The notes below the pieces were generated by a model. The model was not told the origin of the DNA and did not search any database. It saw nothing but the letters and a program-made list of their open reading frames with translations. A DNA stretch of 64,000 nt from Mucilaginibacter inviolabilis (GTDB lineage Bacteria; Bacteroidota; Bacteroidia; Sphingobacteriales; Sphingobacteriaceae), in assembly GCF_011089895.1 (NCBI RefSeq), contig NZ_JAANAT010000005.1:1-64000 (forward strand), read 5' to 3'. This document shows, in pieces, positions 41,779 to 51,464 of this stretch (position 1 is the stretch's first letter; every line of letters begins with the position of its first letter). A program made the position numbers and the translations under genes.

Positions 41779-42264
41779 TCAAAGCCGCCATTTGAATGCC
41801 CGGGGATCAACAGCCCGGCTGATGCACAGGATGCCTTCCAGGTGGTCGTATTCGTGTTGCAGTAACTCGGCCAGGTCATCTTGCATGTGCCACTCCCGGG
41901 GTTGCCAGTTTTCATCAAGATAGTTGATGGTGAGTTTTTTGTGGCGCGCCACTTTTACCAGCAGGTTAGGGAAGCTCATGCAATCGTCCCAAAGCTCAAA
42001 CTTTTCGTCGCTTAACCAGGTAAATTTGGGGTTGATAAAAACGATTGGTCGGTCAATATTCATATAGATCAGCCTCTTCATTATGCCTAACTGCGGAGCC
42101 GCTATGGCTCGCCCAAAATTGTATTTAGCGCGGATCTCCCGCATCACATTATCCATATCGGCCACCCAATCGGCTAACAGAGGGAGTTCGGTTTGCAAAA
42201 CGGGTTCGCATTTTTCATATAACCTGGGGTCGCCCAGGAGTAACAGCTCGGCTAATGTTTTCAT
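41779..42264 (-). CDS. Peptide deformylase-like enzyme
   Basis: 161 aa from the ATG at 42264. Motif 1 GRAIAAPQLG is at 51-60; motif 3 HEYDH at 137-141 carries the two metal histidines and the catalytic Glu138. Motif 2, normally EGCLS, reads DDCMS at 93-97: the metal Cys95 is kept but the EG pair is DD. It begins 1 nt after the GH130 stop, which fixes the start and implies co-transcription. It may be a divergent deformylase acting on a non-standard substrate; the main housekeeping copy is presumably elsewhere. Confidence 0.8.
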   Translation of the reverse strand: MKTLAELLLLGDPRLYEKCEPVLQTELPLLADWVADMDNVMREIRAKYNFGRAIAAPQLGIMKRLIYMNIDRPIVFINPKFTWLSDEKFELWDDCMSFPNLLVKVARHKKLTINYLDENWQPREWHMQDDLAELLQHEYDHLEGILCISRAVDPRAFKWRL

Positions 42265-42265
42265 G

Positions 42266-43438
42266 TTATTTAACAGGGCTTGTGGCCACGGCAATTTTTG
42301 AGTCGGCAGTACCATAATACAAGTACCATTGATTGTCAAATATAGCCAAACCCTCCACAAAGCAAACCTGGTTCACCTGGCCCGATCGCTCGTATGGCTT
42401 TTCGGGTTTCATAAAATAATGATCCAGGCGTTTGAGCAGTTTGGTAGGATCGTTCTTATCAAACAAAGCCTGCGAGGCGGTATACGTACCCTCGGCCAAC
42501 GTTTTATCGCCAAAAGAAGGCATGTTACGACTGTTATAAATCAGCACAATCCCGTTATCGGTCAAGATAGCCGGCGGACCGGATTCTACCAGGTCACTGT
42601 CGAACTTACCTTCGCGGGTAGGCAGGGCAATCTTGAGCTCGGGCATGTTGAGTGCCTGCGACCGTAATTTTACCGGGGGCTTTTCGCCTGCCTGCATTTT
42701 TACAGGTGTCCAGTTGATCAGGTCGGTTGATGTTGCCGCCCATATCTGGGTATCGCCCCAATACATCCAATACTTGCCGTTAATTTTGGTGGCGATCACC
42801 TTCCCGCTTTTTTTATAGGTAGATACGATAGAACCTGATTTGCTCCATTTACCGGCGTATTTACCACTATCAGATTTGGCAAACACGCTGCCGTGTTTCT
42901 TCCAGTTGATGAGATCGGTGGAGGTAGCTATCAGCAAACGGGCAGTTGTGCCGTCAAAAGCAGTATAGGTCATGTAATAAGTTCCATGACCATCCTCTAC
43001 CACCCGCGGGTCTTCGCAGCCGCCCTGCCATTCCAGATTTTGGTAATCATCCTTATCTGGATACAATACCGGTGTTGGCTTGCGCACAAAATGTATAGCA
43101 TCGGTACTTACGGCCAAACCAATGCGCGATGTACCTGCCGGTTTGCCGGTACTATCCTGCGCCCGGTAAAGCATCCAGATTTTGCCTCCACGATTCACGA
43201 TAGCCGGGTTAAACACATCTTTTGATTCCCATAAAACTTTAGTTTTTAATATCGGATCGATAAAATTGCCCCGGCCAGGACCTAAAACAGGATTAACGCT
43301 ATCGAGCTTTGTAAAGGGTAAGATAGCCCAGTTATTGGCCGTATCAACCTTAACTGCGGCTTTTTTTTGATTGCTTTGGCAGCCTCCCAACGTTAGGGCA
43401 CCAGCAATACATGAAATGACAATAAAATTCAGTTTCAT
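42266..43438 (-). CDS. Lipoprotein GH130-family glycosidase/phosphorylase
   Basis: 390 aa. Lipoprotein signal (TLGGC, lipidated Cys20). Five-bladed propeller with GH130 marks: FNPAIVNRGGKIWMLYRAQD near 76-95, CEDPRV at 141-146 with the catalytic Asp143, and VEGLAIFDNQWYLYYGTAD near the end. GH130 enzymes are mostly beta-mannoside phosphorylases, with some hydrolases. Surface or periplasmic. Follows the GH65 gene by about 294 bp, which contain family C copy 2, so it may have its own promoter. Confidence 0.85.
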   Translation of the reverse strand: MKLNFIVISCIAGALTLGGCQSNQKKAAVKVDTANNWAILPFTKLDSVNPVLGPGRGNFIDPILKTKVLWESKDVFNPAIVNRGGKIWMLYRAQDSTGKPAGTSRIGLAVSTDAIHFVRKPTPVLYPDKDDYQNLEWQGGCEDPRVVEDGHGTYYMTYTAFDGTTARLLIATSTDLINWKKHGSVFAKSDSGKYAGKWSKSGSIVSTYKKSGKVIATKINGKYWMYWGDTQIWAATSTDLINWTPVKMQAGEKPPVKLRSQALNMPELKIALPTREGKFDSDLVESGPPAILTDNGIVLIYNSRNMPSFGDKTLAEGTYTASQALFDKNDPTKLLKRLDHYFMKPEKPYERSGQVNQVCFVEGLAIFDNQWYLYYGTADSKIAVATSPVK

Positions 43439-43592
43439 AGATGATAAGAATCAAGATATTAGAATCAAGGTTCAAGATAGTAAACAAAAAGATTGATCGT
43501 AAAGTTCTTTGCCTTTAATAATCTTTTATGTGGTCACCCGATCTTGATTATAACTGTTAGCAGGATGATCAAAAAGCAGAGGAGCTGTGCGA

Positions 43593-43688
43593 TTCCCCTC
43601 TTGAGAGGGGTGTAGGGGTGTGTTCTGCTACTTTATGAACACACCCCTGCTACTACGCAACCTCACGCGCCCCCTCTCAAGAGGGGAG
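43593..43688. repeat. Dispersed palindromic element, family C copy 2
   Basis: TTCCCCTCTTGAGAGGGG at the left, CCCCTCTCAAGAGGGGA at the right; GTAGGGGTGTGTTCTGCTAC and GAACACACCCCTGCTACTAC form the inner stem. Confidence 0.72.
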
Positions 43689-43732
43689 CTTGATCAATGG
43701 CATAATTCCAATATGCGCCCTCTTTTTCAACA

Positions 43733-45766
43733 TCACTTTACCACATATGTTTTTTTATCCGTTCCCACACCGGTTATGGTTAACGATTTCCAGTTTTTAG
43801 GCAGCTTACTTTTAATTTGCACGATGCCTTCGGGGGTAATATCCAGCCCGCCAAAACCCATCAGTAAACTTTGAATAATGCCTCCTGCTCCTGTTGCAAA
43901 ATAGGGATTTGTACCACCCTTAGTTTCGGCAATAACCCGGAATGGCGGCAACAAGTTGGGCTCATAAGCATCCTTAAAAAAATGATACGCTTTATCGCCA
44001 TTCCCCAAACGGGCGTATAGCAAAGTAAATATGCCCTGCGTCATGGCGGGTGTACCTTCATTAGGCACGCGGGTTTCGTAATATTCCAGGTCTTTTTTAA
44101 TCTGCGCCGGGTCGGTGATCGTTTTTAGCGGGTAAGCCAGCAAGTTTACATCAGCCTGTTTAATACCTTCGCCTTTATAGCTGGCAAACTCTTTGGTAAC
44201 ACCGTCTGGAAATTGCAGGATCGGGATATTCTTTTCTACCTGCTGCCAATCCGGATCGGCAGTGATACCCAATATTTTGGCAGCGGCTGCAGCGGCTTGC
44301 AAATTGGCTTTCGCGGCAGCATTGGTGTAGGCGTTATTATCTACATTTTCGGCCCACTCATCTGCGGCCACCACATCTTTAATATCGTAATGACCGTCGC
44401 CATTGCGTTCTACTCGACTTGCCCAAAAATCGGCGGTTGCCGATAGTATCGGCCAGCCTTTCTCCTGTAGCCATTGCTTATTCTGGGTAACACAATAATA
44501 ACTCCAAGCCGCCATGGCTACATCCGCGGTAATATGATGTTCAAACGGACCGCTCAAGGCCCAAACCGGGGTTTCTTCCACTCCGCTGTCGGCGCTCTCC
44601 CAAGGGAACATGGCGCCTTTATAGCCATGCGAAAAGGCATTCTGTTTTGCGGCAGCCAATCGCTGAAAACGGTATTCAACCAGTGATTTAGCGATATCGG
44701 GGTGCATCACCAGCAAAGCGGGGTACATCCACAAATCGGCATCCCAAAAAACGTGACCATTATAGCCTAAACCCGACAAGCCCATAGGCGATGGCGAGTA
44801 GGCTGTACCCGCGCGCGAAAACGAGTATAGATGATACAGCATGCTATGTACATCCTGCTGGGCCTGCGCGTCACCATCAATTTTAATGTCGCTTTTCCAA
44901 AGTTCGTCCCAGGCCTGTTCATGGTATTTTACTAACCGCTCACGACCTTCGAGCTTGGCAAACATGGTGAGGCGCTCGGCCTGGTTTAGCGGGTCGGCGT
45001 CGTGTGCCGAGGTAATGGACGAACCAGCCAAAGCATACTGATAGGTTTGCCCAGCGGTGATGCTTTTGCTAAACTTCATCAGGTGCATGTTGTTATCCCA
45101 CATCTCATGGATCACACGCGGTTCCTGACCATGTTGCTCGTTAAACAAAAAAGTGTTAGAGGCGCAAAGCTGCAATTTACCCGTAGGACTTTTAGCGGTT
45201 GACGTCAGCAGACTGATGGTTACGTGCGGCCTGTCAATCTCGTTATAATAGTTCTGCACTTCCTTTAATGCATCGGGTGCTTCCATTACACTGGCAGCCG
45301 TAACATTGATGGCTTTTTTAGCCGTGATACTGATATCCATCAGCACCGTAAAAGGTAGCTGCCTTAACGAGTAGTAAGTGTATTTAACAGAAGCAATATC
45401 GCCATAATCAAATGTGGTGGTGAAGGCTGCATGCTGCATATCCAACTCCTGCTTAAAGTTACTGATGTTTTTAGTTTCTACACGTTTGCCATTTATTTCA
45501 AGATAGCTGTTTAACAGGTTAAAACTGTTCAGGAAATTGCTTACCCGGCCGCGCCCATACAAATCATACGCCCCTGCAAGCACTACATTTTTCACCTTAA
45601 ACGGCTCGGGCGACGACACAATGCCGATCATGCCATTGGCCACGGTAATGCCATAATAATTGGCTGGGTCTATCTTATCCGCTTTTATTTTCCAGGCATC
45701 CTGAGCCTTTAATATGGTTGCATCTAAACAACAAAAGCCGATCAACAATATATATATTCTGTTCAT
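43733..45766 (-). CDS. Exported GH65-family glycoside hydrolase
   Basis: About 677 aa from the ATG at 45766, which starts a signal peptide (MNRIYILLIGFCCLDATILKAQ). N-terminal beta-sandwich, then an (alpha/alpha)6 barrel. The barrel shows YSPSPMGLSGLGYNGHVFWD and DADLWMYPALL (337-352), and VVAADEWAENVDNNAYTN (465-482) with the likely general acid Glu470. GH65 phosphorylases usually have a GPDE segment; the ADEWAENVDN form with HVFWD resembles hydrolase members such as acid trehalase and glucosyl-hydroxylysine glucosidase. Alpha-glucosides, possibly trehalose, are expected. Part of the sugar-use locus. Confidence 0.87.
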   Translation of the reverse strand: MNRIYILLIGFCCLDATILKAQDAWKIKADKIDPANYYGITVANGMIGIVSSPEPFKVKNVVLAGAYDLYGRGRVSNFLNSFNLLNSYLEINGKRVETKNISNFKQELDMQHAAFTTTFDYGDIASVKYTYYSLRQLPFTVLMDISITAKKAINVTAASVMEAPDALKEVQNYYNEIDRPHVTISLLTSTAKSPTGKLQLCASNTFLFNEQHGQEPRVIHEMWDNNMHLMKFSKSITAGQTYQYALAGSSITSAHDADPLNQAERLTMFAKLEGRERLVKYHEQAWDELWKSDIKIDGDAQAQQDVHSMLYHLYSFSRAGTAYSPSPMGLSGLGYNGHVFWDADLWMYPALLVMHPDIAKSLVEYRFQRLAAAKQNAFSHGYKGAMFPWESADSGVEETPVWALSGPFEHHITADVAMAAWSYYCVTQNKQWLQEKGWPILSATADFWASRVERNGDGHYDIKDVVAADEWAENVDNNAYTNAAAKANLQAAAAAAKILGITADPDWQQVEKNIPILQFPDGVTKEFASYKGEGIKQADVNLLAYPLKTITDPAQIKKDLEYYETRVPNEGTPAMTQGIFTLLYARLGNGDKAYHFFKDAYEPNLLPPFRVIAETKGGTNPYFATGAGGIIQSLLMGFGGLDITPEGIVQIKSKLPKNWKSLTITGVGTDKKTYVVK

Positions 45767-45882
45767 ATCAATTATCCTATTTAAAAACCGGAGTATCATA
45801 CAAGCCAAGTATTGAAGGGGTTAAACTTCAATCTATTGTCTTTTGTTAATAAAGCCATCCGTACCTCCCTATTTTAACTGTA

Positions 45883-46812
45883 TTAAAGCACCGGGTAATT
45901 AACCTGCATGCTTATAACATCATCATCATTCGCAGGAGGTTTATTATCTAAATATCTTTCAACTGGTGCTATTTGTTTTAATAAAGCATGATCCTGCATG
46001 TATTTTTCCATAGCGTTGTACAACTGCTGTCTGTTGCTGTATTTACCTTTATAATCACCTATAAGCCATTTCCCACCTGGCATATGCATAAAAGTAATGC
46101 CGCCCGTTGAGTTTACCTGTTTATTTACAGGTATCCCGATCAGTATTTGTAACGAATCTGTTTTTTGGGGATAGTAAGCACCAGTTAAGGGTTGTTGAGC
46201 CTGCAGATTATTCTGAACAATAAAATCATGTACATCTTTTGCCGCCCGGGCTATTGCGGCATATTTGTTCTGAGTAAGTATCGTTTCCTTTTTTATCGCT
46301 AAATAACTTTCATCTACGTTTTTTTCATTAATGTTAAATCCGTAGTACAACTTGGCATCGCCCATAAATTTTTTTAATGCATTAAGATCATCAAGTATGT
46401 TTCCGGCAGAATCAAATTTAGAAAGCAGCCATTTACCCACATTATTTTTAACATCAACAACTATGGTGGTGTTATTATCTGCCCCATCCGGCATTACGGT
46501 ATAATTATACTGATGCGCTATATGATTTCGTGTTTTTGTAATCTTAAAACTATTAGCGCTCAAATTTTCCACTTCAAAAGATTGTCCGGGGATACTAATC
46601 AAAAAAGTACGACCATCGGCAGTTAATTTGATTTGCCTAGCATTAGCCAACTCATTCCGGATATCTGGTTGCCAGCGTTTCCAATTATTGGCCGATATCA
46701 ACTGCTGACATACCTCAAAATAACTAGTCTTAATACTCACACTGGCTTGTTGGTGAAAGGGTATAAAGACCGCAATAATGAGTAGAACGATTACAGTAAA
46801 TGTTATTTTCAT
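45883..46812 (-). CDS. Membrane-anchored SRPBCC plus GyrI-like domain protein
   Basis: 309 aa. One N-terminal helix (about 5-18) anchors an SRPBCC-like domain (25-150; KTSYFEVCQQLISANNWKRW) and a GyrI/AraC-effector-like domain (about 155-305; MHMPGGKWLIGDYKGKYSNR). GyrI-like domains bind small hydrophobic or aromatic ligands. Both domains would be outside the cytoplasm, an unusual place for this fold pair. It lies after susD, separated by a terminator (46886-46918), and before GH65. Link to sugar use is by position only. Confidence 0.72.
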   Translation of the reverse strand: MKITFTVIVLLIIAVFIPFHQQASVSIKTSYFEVCQQLISANNWKRWQPDIRNELANARQIKLTADGRTFLISIPGQSFEVENLSANSFKITKTRNHIAHQYNYTVMPDGADNNTTIVVDVKNNVGKWLLSKFDSAGNILDDLNALKKFMGDAKLYYGFNINEKNVDESYLAIKKETILTQNKYAAIARAAKDVHDFIVQNNLQAQQPLTGAYYPQKTDSLQILIGIPVNKQVNSTGGITFMHMPGGKWLIGDYKGKYSNRQQLYNAMEKYMQDHALLKQIAPVERYLDNKPPANDDDVISMQVNYPVL

Positions 46813-46885
46813 GTTTTAGGAACCACACTGAAATTACAATATTATTTGGATTGACCTGCAATCTTATTCAGCGTTTTTTTATAAA

Positions 46886-46918
46886 AACAATGGAACAGTT
46901 TTGAGCTGTTCCATTGTT
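46886..46918 (-). terminator. Terminator after susD
   Basis: AACAATGGAACAG (46886-46898) pairs perfectly with CTGTTCCATTGTT (46906-46918). On the minus strand a U-run follows, so susCD transcription should largely stop here. Confidence 0.8.
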
Positions 46919-46944
46919 GTATTAGCATAAATCAAATGTATTAA

Positions 46945-48468
46945 TTAATACCCCGGGTTTTGTTTTAGCAATGGGTTAGTATTAATTTGAGGTTGAGGTA
47001 TCGGGAACAAAAACGTATGATTATCGGCAGCATCCTGCGCCTTGCTTGGTGAGCGCGGACCGGTATAATATTTGGTGCCGGTTGCCACTTCAAATCTGAT
47101 CAGGTCATTCCTGCGCCAGCCTTCCCAGGCAAACTCACGGCCACGTTCGGCCAGCAGATCGTCATTGGATAAACTGGTAAAATTAGGAACTCCGGCTCTT
47201 GCTCTTATTAAATTTACATTGATTAAAGCATTAGCCATATCGCCCATACGCAATTGAGCTTCGGCCACCATCATATAGGCATCGGCCAGGCGGAACCTAA
47301 CTCCGTCATTACTGGTACCATCACTACCGGTGCCAGGTTGTGGCTGATACTTCACGCTACGGGCGCCCGCATATTTAAAGCTATCAGCAGGGTTACTTAA
47401 TTCATTAACATAAATACTCAACACAGTACCAACAATAGGCGCTCCAGCTGCAGTAAATTGCTGCCCGGTAAGCCACATTTTTTTACGAACATCGGCTGCT
47501 GTAAATGAACGATAGAATACGGTTGGTGCGCAAAATCCGTTATAAGGCTGATTGGTTAAATTAAAGGTCAGGTTATTGTTGTAGTTCAGCGTATACATCT
47601 GAATTACGTTGCCTTTAATTAACGGATAGTTGAAGGGTATACAGAATATATTTTCGACTGAGCCGCGGTTACTGTAGGTGAAATTATCTAAAAAGTTGGG
47701 CTGTAAGCTATATTTTTTAGAGTCGATAACCATTTGAGCATATTTGGCTGCATTTGCCCATTGCGGTGTACCTGTATATACCTGTGCATTTAAATAAAGC
47801 TTGGCTAATAACATGTCACCGGCCCATTGATTAAAGTGTCCATACACTGCCGGGTTGCTTGTAGCATTATCTGTAGATAACAACGGAACGTTTTTCAAAA
47901 GATCCGACTCCAAGTAGGCATAAACATCTGCTCTTTTTACAGGGGCCAAACTTGCGCTTGTGCTATATGATGTAACTACAGGTATGTTACCATAAAGGTC
48001 CATCATTAAAAATAAATAGTAATCTCTTAAAACGCTGATCTCCGCAATAAGCGCAGGCGCATTTGCAGGCTTATCTGATAAACCATTGATAATGTTTATC
48101 ACAAAATTACACTTGGTTATACCATTGCTCAGATCCTGCCAGCCGCCGTTATCGTTAGAGTTGTTGGCATCCACGGTATGTTGCCATAACTGTGTATGCA
48201 CACCACCATCATACCAGTCGTTACCACGGGTGGGGATGATCATTTCGTCGGTTGAGGCCTCATTCAGCTGAAAAACATTTTCAGTTTGCAAAGGGGTCAA
48301 AGCCGCATAAGCCGGTGCTAAACCCGCAGCTATTTGTGCCGGGGTTTTGTAAAAGTTTTCTATCGGCACCACACTATAAGTGTTCTGATCAAGCTTTTTG
48401 CAGGATTGGGTAAGTATGCTTCCCGCCACTACAGATGCGAGCAGGCATAATATATTTCTTTTTTTCAT
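46945..48468 (-). CDS. SusD/RagB-family outer-membrane lipoprotein
   Basis: About 507 aa from the ATG at 48468. Lipoprotein signal with SCKKLDQ. TPR-rich SusD fold with typical segments: NEASTDEMIIPTRGNDWYDG, GNIPVVTSYSTS, then RLADAYMMVAEAQLRMGD, ARAGVPNF, ERGREFAWEGWRRNDLIRF and the C-terminal PIPQPQINTNPLLKQNPGY. It captures the glycan at the cell surface and works as the lid of the SusC transporter, whose gene precedes it by 26 nt. Start at 48468 avoids a non-lipoprotein extension. Confidence 0.93.
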   Translation of the reverse strand: MKKRNILCLLASVVAGSILTQSCKKLDQNTYSVVPIENFYKTPAQIAAGLAPAYAALTPLQTENVFQLNEASTDEMIIPTRGNDWYDGGVHTQLWQHTVDANNSNDNGGWQDLSNGITKCNFVINIINGLSDKPANAPALIAEISVLRDYYLFLMMDLYGNIPVVTSYSTSASLAPVKRADVYAYLESDLLKNVPLLSTDNATSNPAVYGHFNQWAGDMLLAKLYLNAQVYTGTPQWANAAKYAQMVIDSKKYSLQPNFLDNFTYSNRGSVENIFCIPFNYPLIKGNVIQMYTLNYNNNLTFNLTNQPYNGFCAPTVFYRSFTAADVRKKMWLTGQQFTAAGAPIVGTVLSIYVNELSNPADSFKYAGARSVKYQPQPGTGSDGTSNDGVRFRLADAYMMVAEAQLRMGDMANALINVNLIRARAGVPNFTSLSNDDLLAERGREFAWEGWRRNDLIRFEVATGTKYYTGPRSPSKAQDAADNHTFLFPIPQPQINTNPLLKQNPGY

Positions 48469-48494
48469 CTCTTTTAATTTAATTATAACAGCCA

Positions 48495-51464
48495 CTATTT
48501 TAATGAAACACTTGCGCCAAATGTGAATGTTCTTGCTTTTGGATAATAAGCATAACCACCATAATCGGCATCAATATAATTTTGATTAGGGTTGTTATTC
48601 GGAGCAACGTCAACTTCCGGATCCAGACCTCTGTATTTGGTAATTACAAAAACGTTATTGGCAGCTACATAAAGCCTTAAAGAGTTAAGCCCTTTAATAT
48701 GGTTAAATGTATATCCTAATGACGCATTATCCAATCTCAGGAAAGATGCACCTTCCAGCCATCTGTCAGATGCTGTTGGCGCGCTGGTTACTCCGTTGGT
48801 TAAAGCAGCACGGGTAGTGTTTGTAGATGGTAAACGGGTAACCGTTTCATAATCTAACAAAGTGTTGTTAAATACTTTATTACCATAAACACCACGGAAG
48901 AAGAAACCAAGGCTCCAGTTTTTATAATTAAAGTTGTTGGTAATACCATAATTAAACTTGGCACTTGGATCAACATAATGACTTGGCGGAATATTGCCAG
49001 TGTATTCACTAACTGTTTTACCATCAAACTGCTCTACACCCTGTGCATTGATACCTGTGTAATGCGGCAAATAAAATACATAAGGAGCGTATCCTGGCAC
49101 AAAACGCGTAATAGCTGTTGAGCTTAAGCCCTGTCCCTGTGCAAAGCCTACATCCAGAAAGCTGGTATTCACTTTTTGTCCGTCGGCCAAAGTTCCGGAA
49201 AGATTGGCTATTCTGGTTTTAACAAAGTTGATATTTCCAGACGCGGTCCAGTTAAGACCATCGCCTTTTAATATCTGACCGGTAAGGGCAATTTCCAAAC
49301 CTTTATTAGTCATTGTACCTACGTTGGCAAAAGTGGTGTTAACCAAATTTGGAGGTGTTGCCACGGTACTGTTAAAGAGCAGGTTTTTTGTTTTATCGTT
49401 GTAATAGTTGATATCGCCTGTTAAACGGTTGTTAAATAAAGAGAAATCAACACCAATGTTTCGGCCTACCCTTGTTTCCCATTTTAAGTATGGGTTAGCA
49501 TTTTGGTTAGGTGCGTAACTTGCCGGATAGTTACCGGTTGCGCCATCATAATATCTGTTACCTGGTGCTACCAGTGCCAGGCTGCTGTAGTCGCCAATTG
49601 GGGTCTGGTTACCGGTTTCACCAAATCCAGCTCTCAATTTAAAATCATCTACCCAATCCACGCTTTTAAATAAATCGCGTTTAAGGCGATATGACAAGGC
49701 AACTGCCGGGAAATAGGCTGATTGAAAATTAGCACCAAATTTACTTGAGCGGTCATTACGTACGGATACTGTTGCGTAAAAGCGGCTATCGTAGTTGTAA
49801 TTTACACGGGCCAGTAATGAGCTTAACTGATACTCTTCTTTATATGAACCGATAGGCACAGAAACCGGGGAAATACCGGTACCTAAGTTATTATCCAAAC
49901 CTTGTTCAACCAGCAGGTTTTGTGCTGCTGCGAAGAAATAATCATAATAAAACACATCTTTTTCTGCTACGGCTACAACTGAAATGTTGTGTTTGCCAAA
50001 GCTTTTATCATAGCTTGCGTGTATGTCGCCGCTGTAGGAGTTGGTATTGTAATTATAATCATTGGCATTGCTCACACTGTTTTGCGCCTTAAATGCCGGC
50101 TGAAAATAGTGCGTTTGCACATTGTTACGAACAGTTGAACCGGTAACCCCGATCTTAAGCTCTGGTAAAAGATTGTAATTAACAGTACCATTGATATTGG
50201 TCAGGTACTCATTATGCCTGTTATAGATTTCCGTTTGGTATAACACCGGGTTGTAAGCATTATAGCCGGCGCCAAAATCATTAAATGAACCATCGGCCAG
50301 TCTAATCGGGATAGTAGGTAACGCATTAAATACATAGCCCAGGTTAGCCAGGTTGGTTAGGCTCCTGTTGGTATTCACGTTTGATATACCCATTACTATA
50401 TCCAGTTTATTGTCTAACGCTTTTTGTTCGGCATTAAACCTTAAACCTAATTGTTGTTTACCGCTGTTAATGATAATACCCGGCTGATTTTGGTAGTTTA
50501 ACGATGCACGGTAATTAAAGCTGCCGCTACCACCAGAGATAGCCAGGTTATGACTCTGAATAGCTGCCGTACGGTTCATGGCTCTTTGCCAATCAGTATT
50601 AACATCATCCCTTTCGCCCTGTTGGGTTTGCGGGTTGGCTTTGGCCTGTGGCGTAGCCAGATATTCGGCAGTGTTTAGCAGGTCATAGTAATTGGCCTGT
50701 TTGGCCATACTTACATAACCATTGTAGGTTACTTCTGCACGGCCGGCTTTCCCTTTTTTGGTATTTACAATGATAACACCATTAGCACCTCTTGAACCAT
50801 AAATAGCGGTTGCTGATGCATCTTTCAATACGTCATAAGATTCGATATCACCCGGCGCGATATTTTGAAACTGACTTGGATCATTCAGTTGTACACCATC
50901 CACCACAAATAAGGGCGACTGATCTCCCGAAATGGAAGTTTGACCACGCAGGCGGATACTGATGTTCTGGTTCGGGTCGCCACTACCTTCGGTAATAACC
51001 ACACCCGAAACTTTACCCTGGATCTGTTGAAGCGGGTTAATAACGGCTCCCTGGTTAAAGTCTTTAGCGCTAATGTTTGATACGGCACCCGTCAAATCTT
51101 TTTTGCGTTGAGAACCGTAACCCACACTCACTATCTGCACTTCGCTCAAGGCAGTTGCACTGCCCACAAGTGCAATATCTACCGTTGTTTTGCCGGTTAT
51201 ATCAACTTCCTGCTTGGCATAACCAATAAATGACACCACCAGTGTATTATTTGAAGCGGGTAAGGAGAGTTTAAAATCGCCGTTGGGCCCTGTATTGGTA
51301 CCAATGGTTGAGCCTTTGGCTACGATAGATACACCAGGCATTGGCGAACCATCGTGAGAGTCTGTAACCTTGCCGGTTATTACTTTGTTTTGTGCCAGTG
51401 CAGGCACAGCAAAGAAGCAAAAAATGGCAAGACAGCTTACTTTAAGTAAATTTTTTAGCTGCAT
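48495..51464 (-). CDS. SusC/RagA-family TonB-linked outer-membrane transporter
   Basis: 989 aa. Signal peptide ending PALAQ; carboxypeptidase-regulatory-like domain (about 27-105; VITGKVTDSHDGSPMPGVSI); TonB-dependent plug with VSVGYGSQRKKDLTGAVSNI, QQIQGKVSGVVITEG and AIYGSRGANGVIIVNTKKGK; then a 22-strand barrel ending FTFGASVSLK. No STN domain, so control by a FecR/ECF pair is not expected. The likely controller is the DUF6377 protein 600 bp upstream. Imports an oligosaccharide with SusD. Confidence 0.94.
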   Translation of the reverse strand: MQLKNLLKVSCLAIFCFFAVPALAQNKVITGKVTDSHDGSPMPGVSIVAKGSTIGTNTGPNGDFKLSLPASNNTLVVSFIGYAKQEVDITGKTTVDIALVGSATALSEVQIVSVGYGSQRKKDLTGAVSNISAKDFNQGAVINPLQQIQGKVSGVVITEGSGDPNQNISIRLRGQTSISGDQSPLFVVDGVQLNDPSQFQNIAPGDIESYDVLKDASATAIYGSRGANGVIIVNTKKGKAGRAEVTYNGYVSMAKQANYYDLLNTAEYLATPQAKANPQTQQGERDDVNTDWQRAMNRTAAIQSHNLAISGGSGSFNYRASLNYQNQPGIIINSGKQQLGLRFNAEQKALDNKLDIVMGISNVNTNRSLTNLANLGYVFNALPTIPIRLADGSFNDFGAGYNAYNPVLYQTEIYNRHNEYLTNINGTVNYNLLPELKIGVTGSTVRNNVQTHYFQPAFKAQNSVSNANDYNYNTNSYSGDIHASYDKSFGKHNISVVAVAEKDVFYYDYFFAAAQNLLVEQGLDNNLGTGISPVSVPIGSYKEEYQLSSLLARVNYNYDSRFYATVSVRNDRSSKFGANFQSAYFPAVALSYRLKRDLFKSVDWVDDFKLRAGFGETGNQTPIGDYSSLALVAPGNRYYDGATGNYPASYAPNQNANPYLKWETRVGRNIGVDFSLFNNRLTGDINYYNDKTKNLLFNSTVATPPNLVNTTFANVGTMTNKGLEIALTGQILKGDGLNWTASGNINFVKTRIANLSGTLADGQKVNTSFLDVGFAQGQGLSSTAITRFVPGYAPYVFYLPHYTGINAQGVEQFDGKTVSEYTGNIPPSHYVDPSAKFNYGITNNFNYKNWSLGFFFRGVYGNKVFNNTLLDYETVTRLPSTNTTRAALTNGVTSAPTASDRWLEGASFLRLDNASLGYTFNHIKGLNSLRLYVAANNVFVITKYRGLDPEVDVAPNNNPNQNYIDADYGGYAYYPKARTFTFGASVSLK

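Noticed and set aside
43733..45766. Calling the GH65 enzyme a maltose or trehalose phosphorylase
   Set aside because: The active-site segment reads ADEWAENVDN and HVFWD, closer to the hydrolase branch, and the protein is exported, where phosphate would be limiting.
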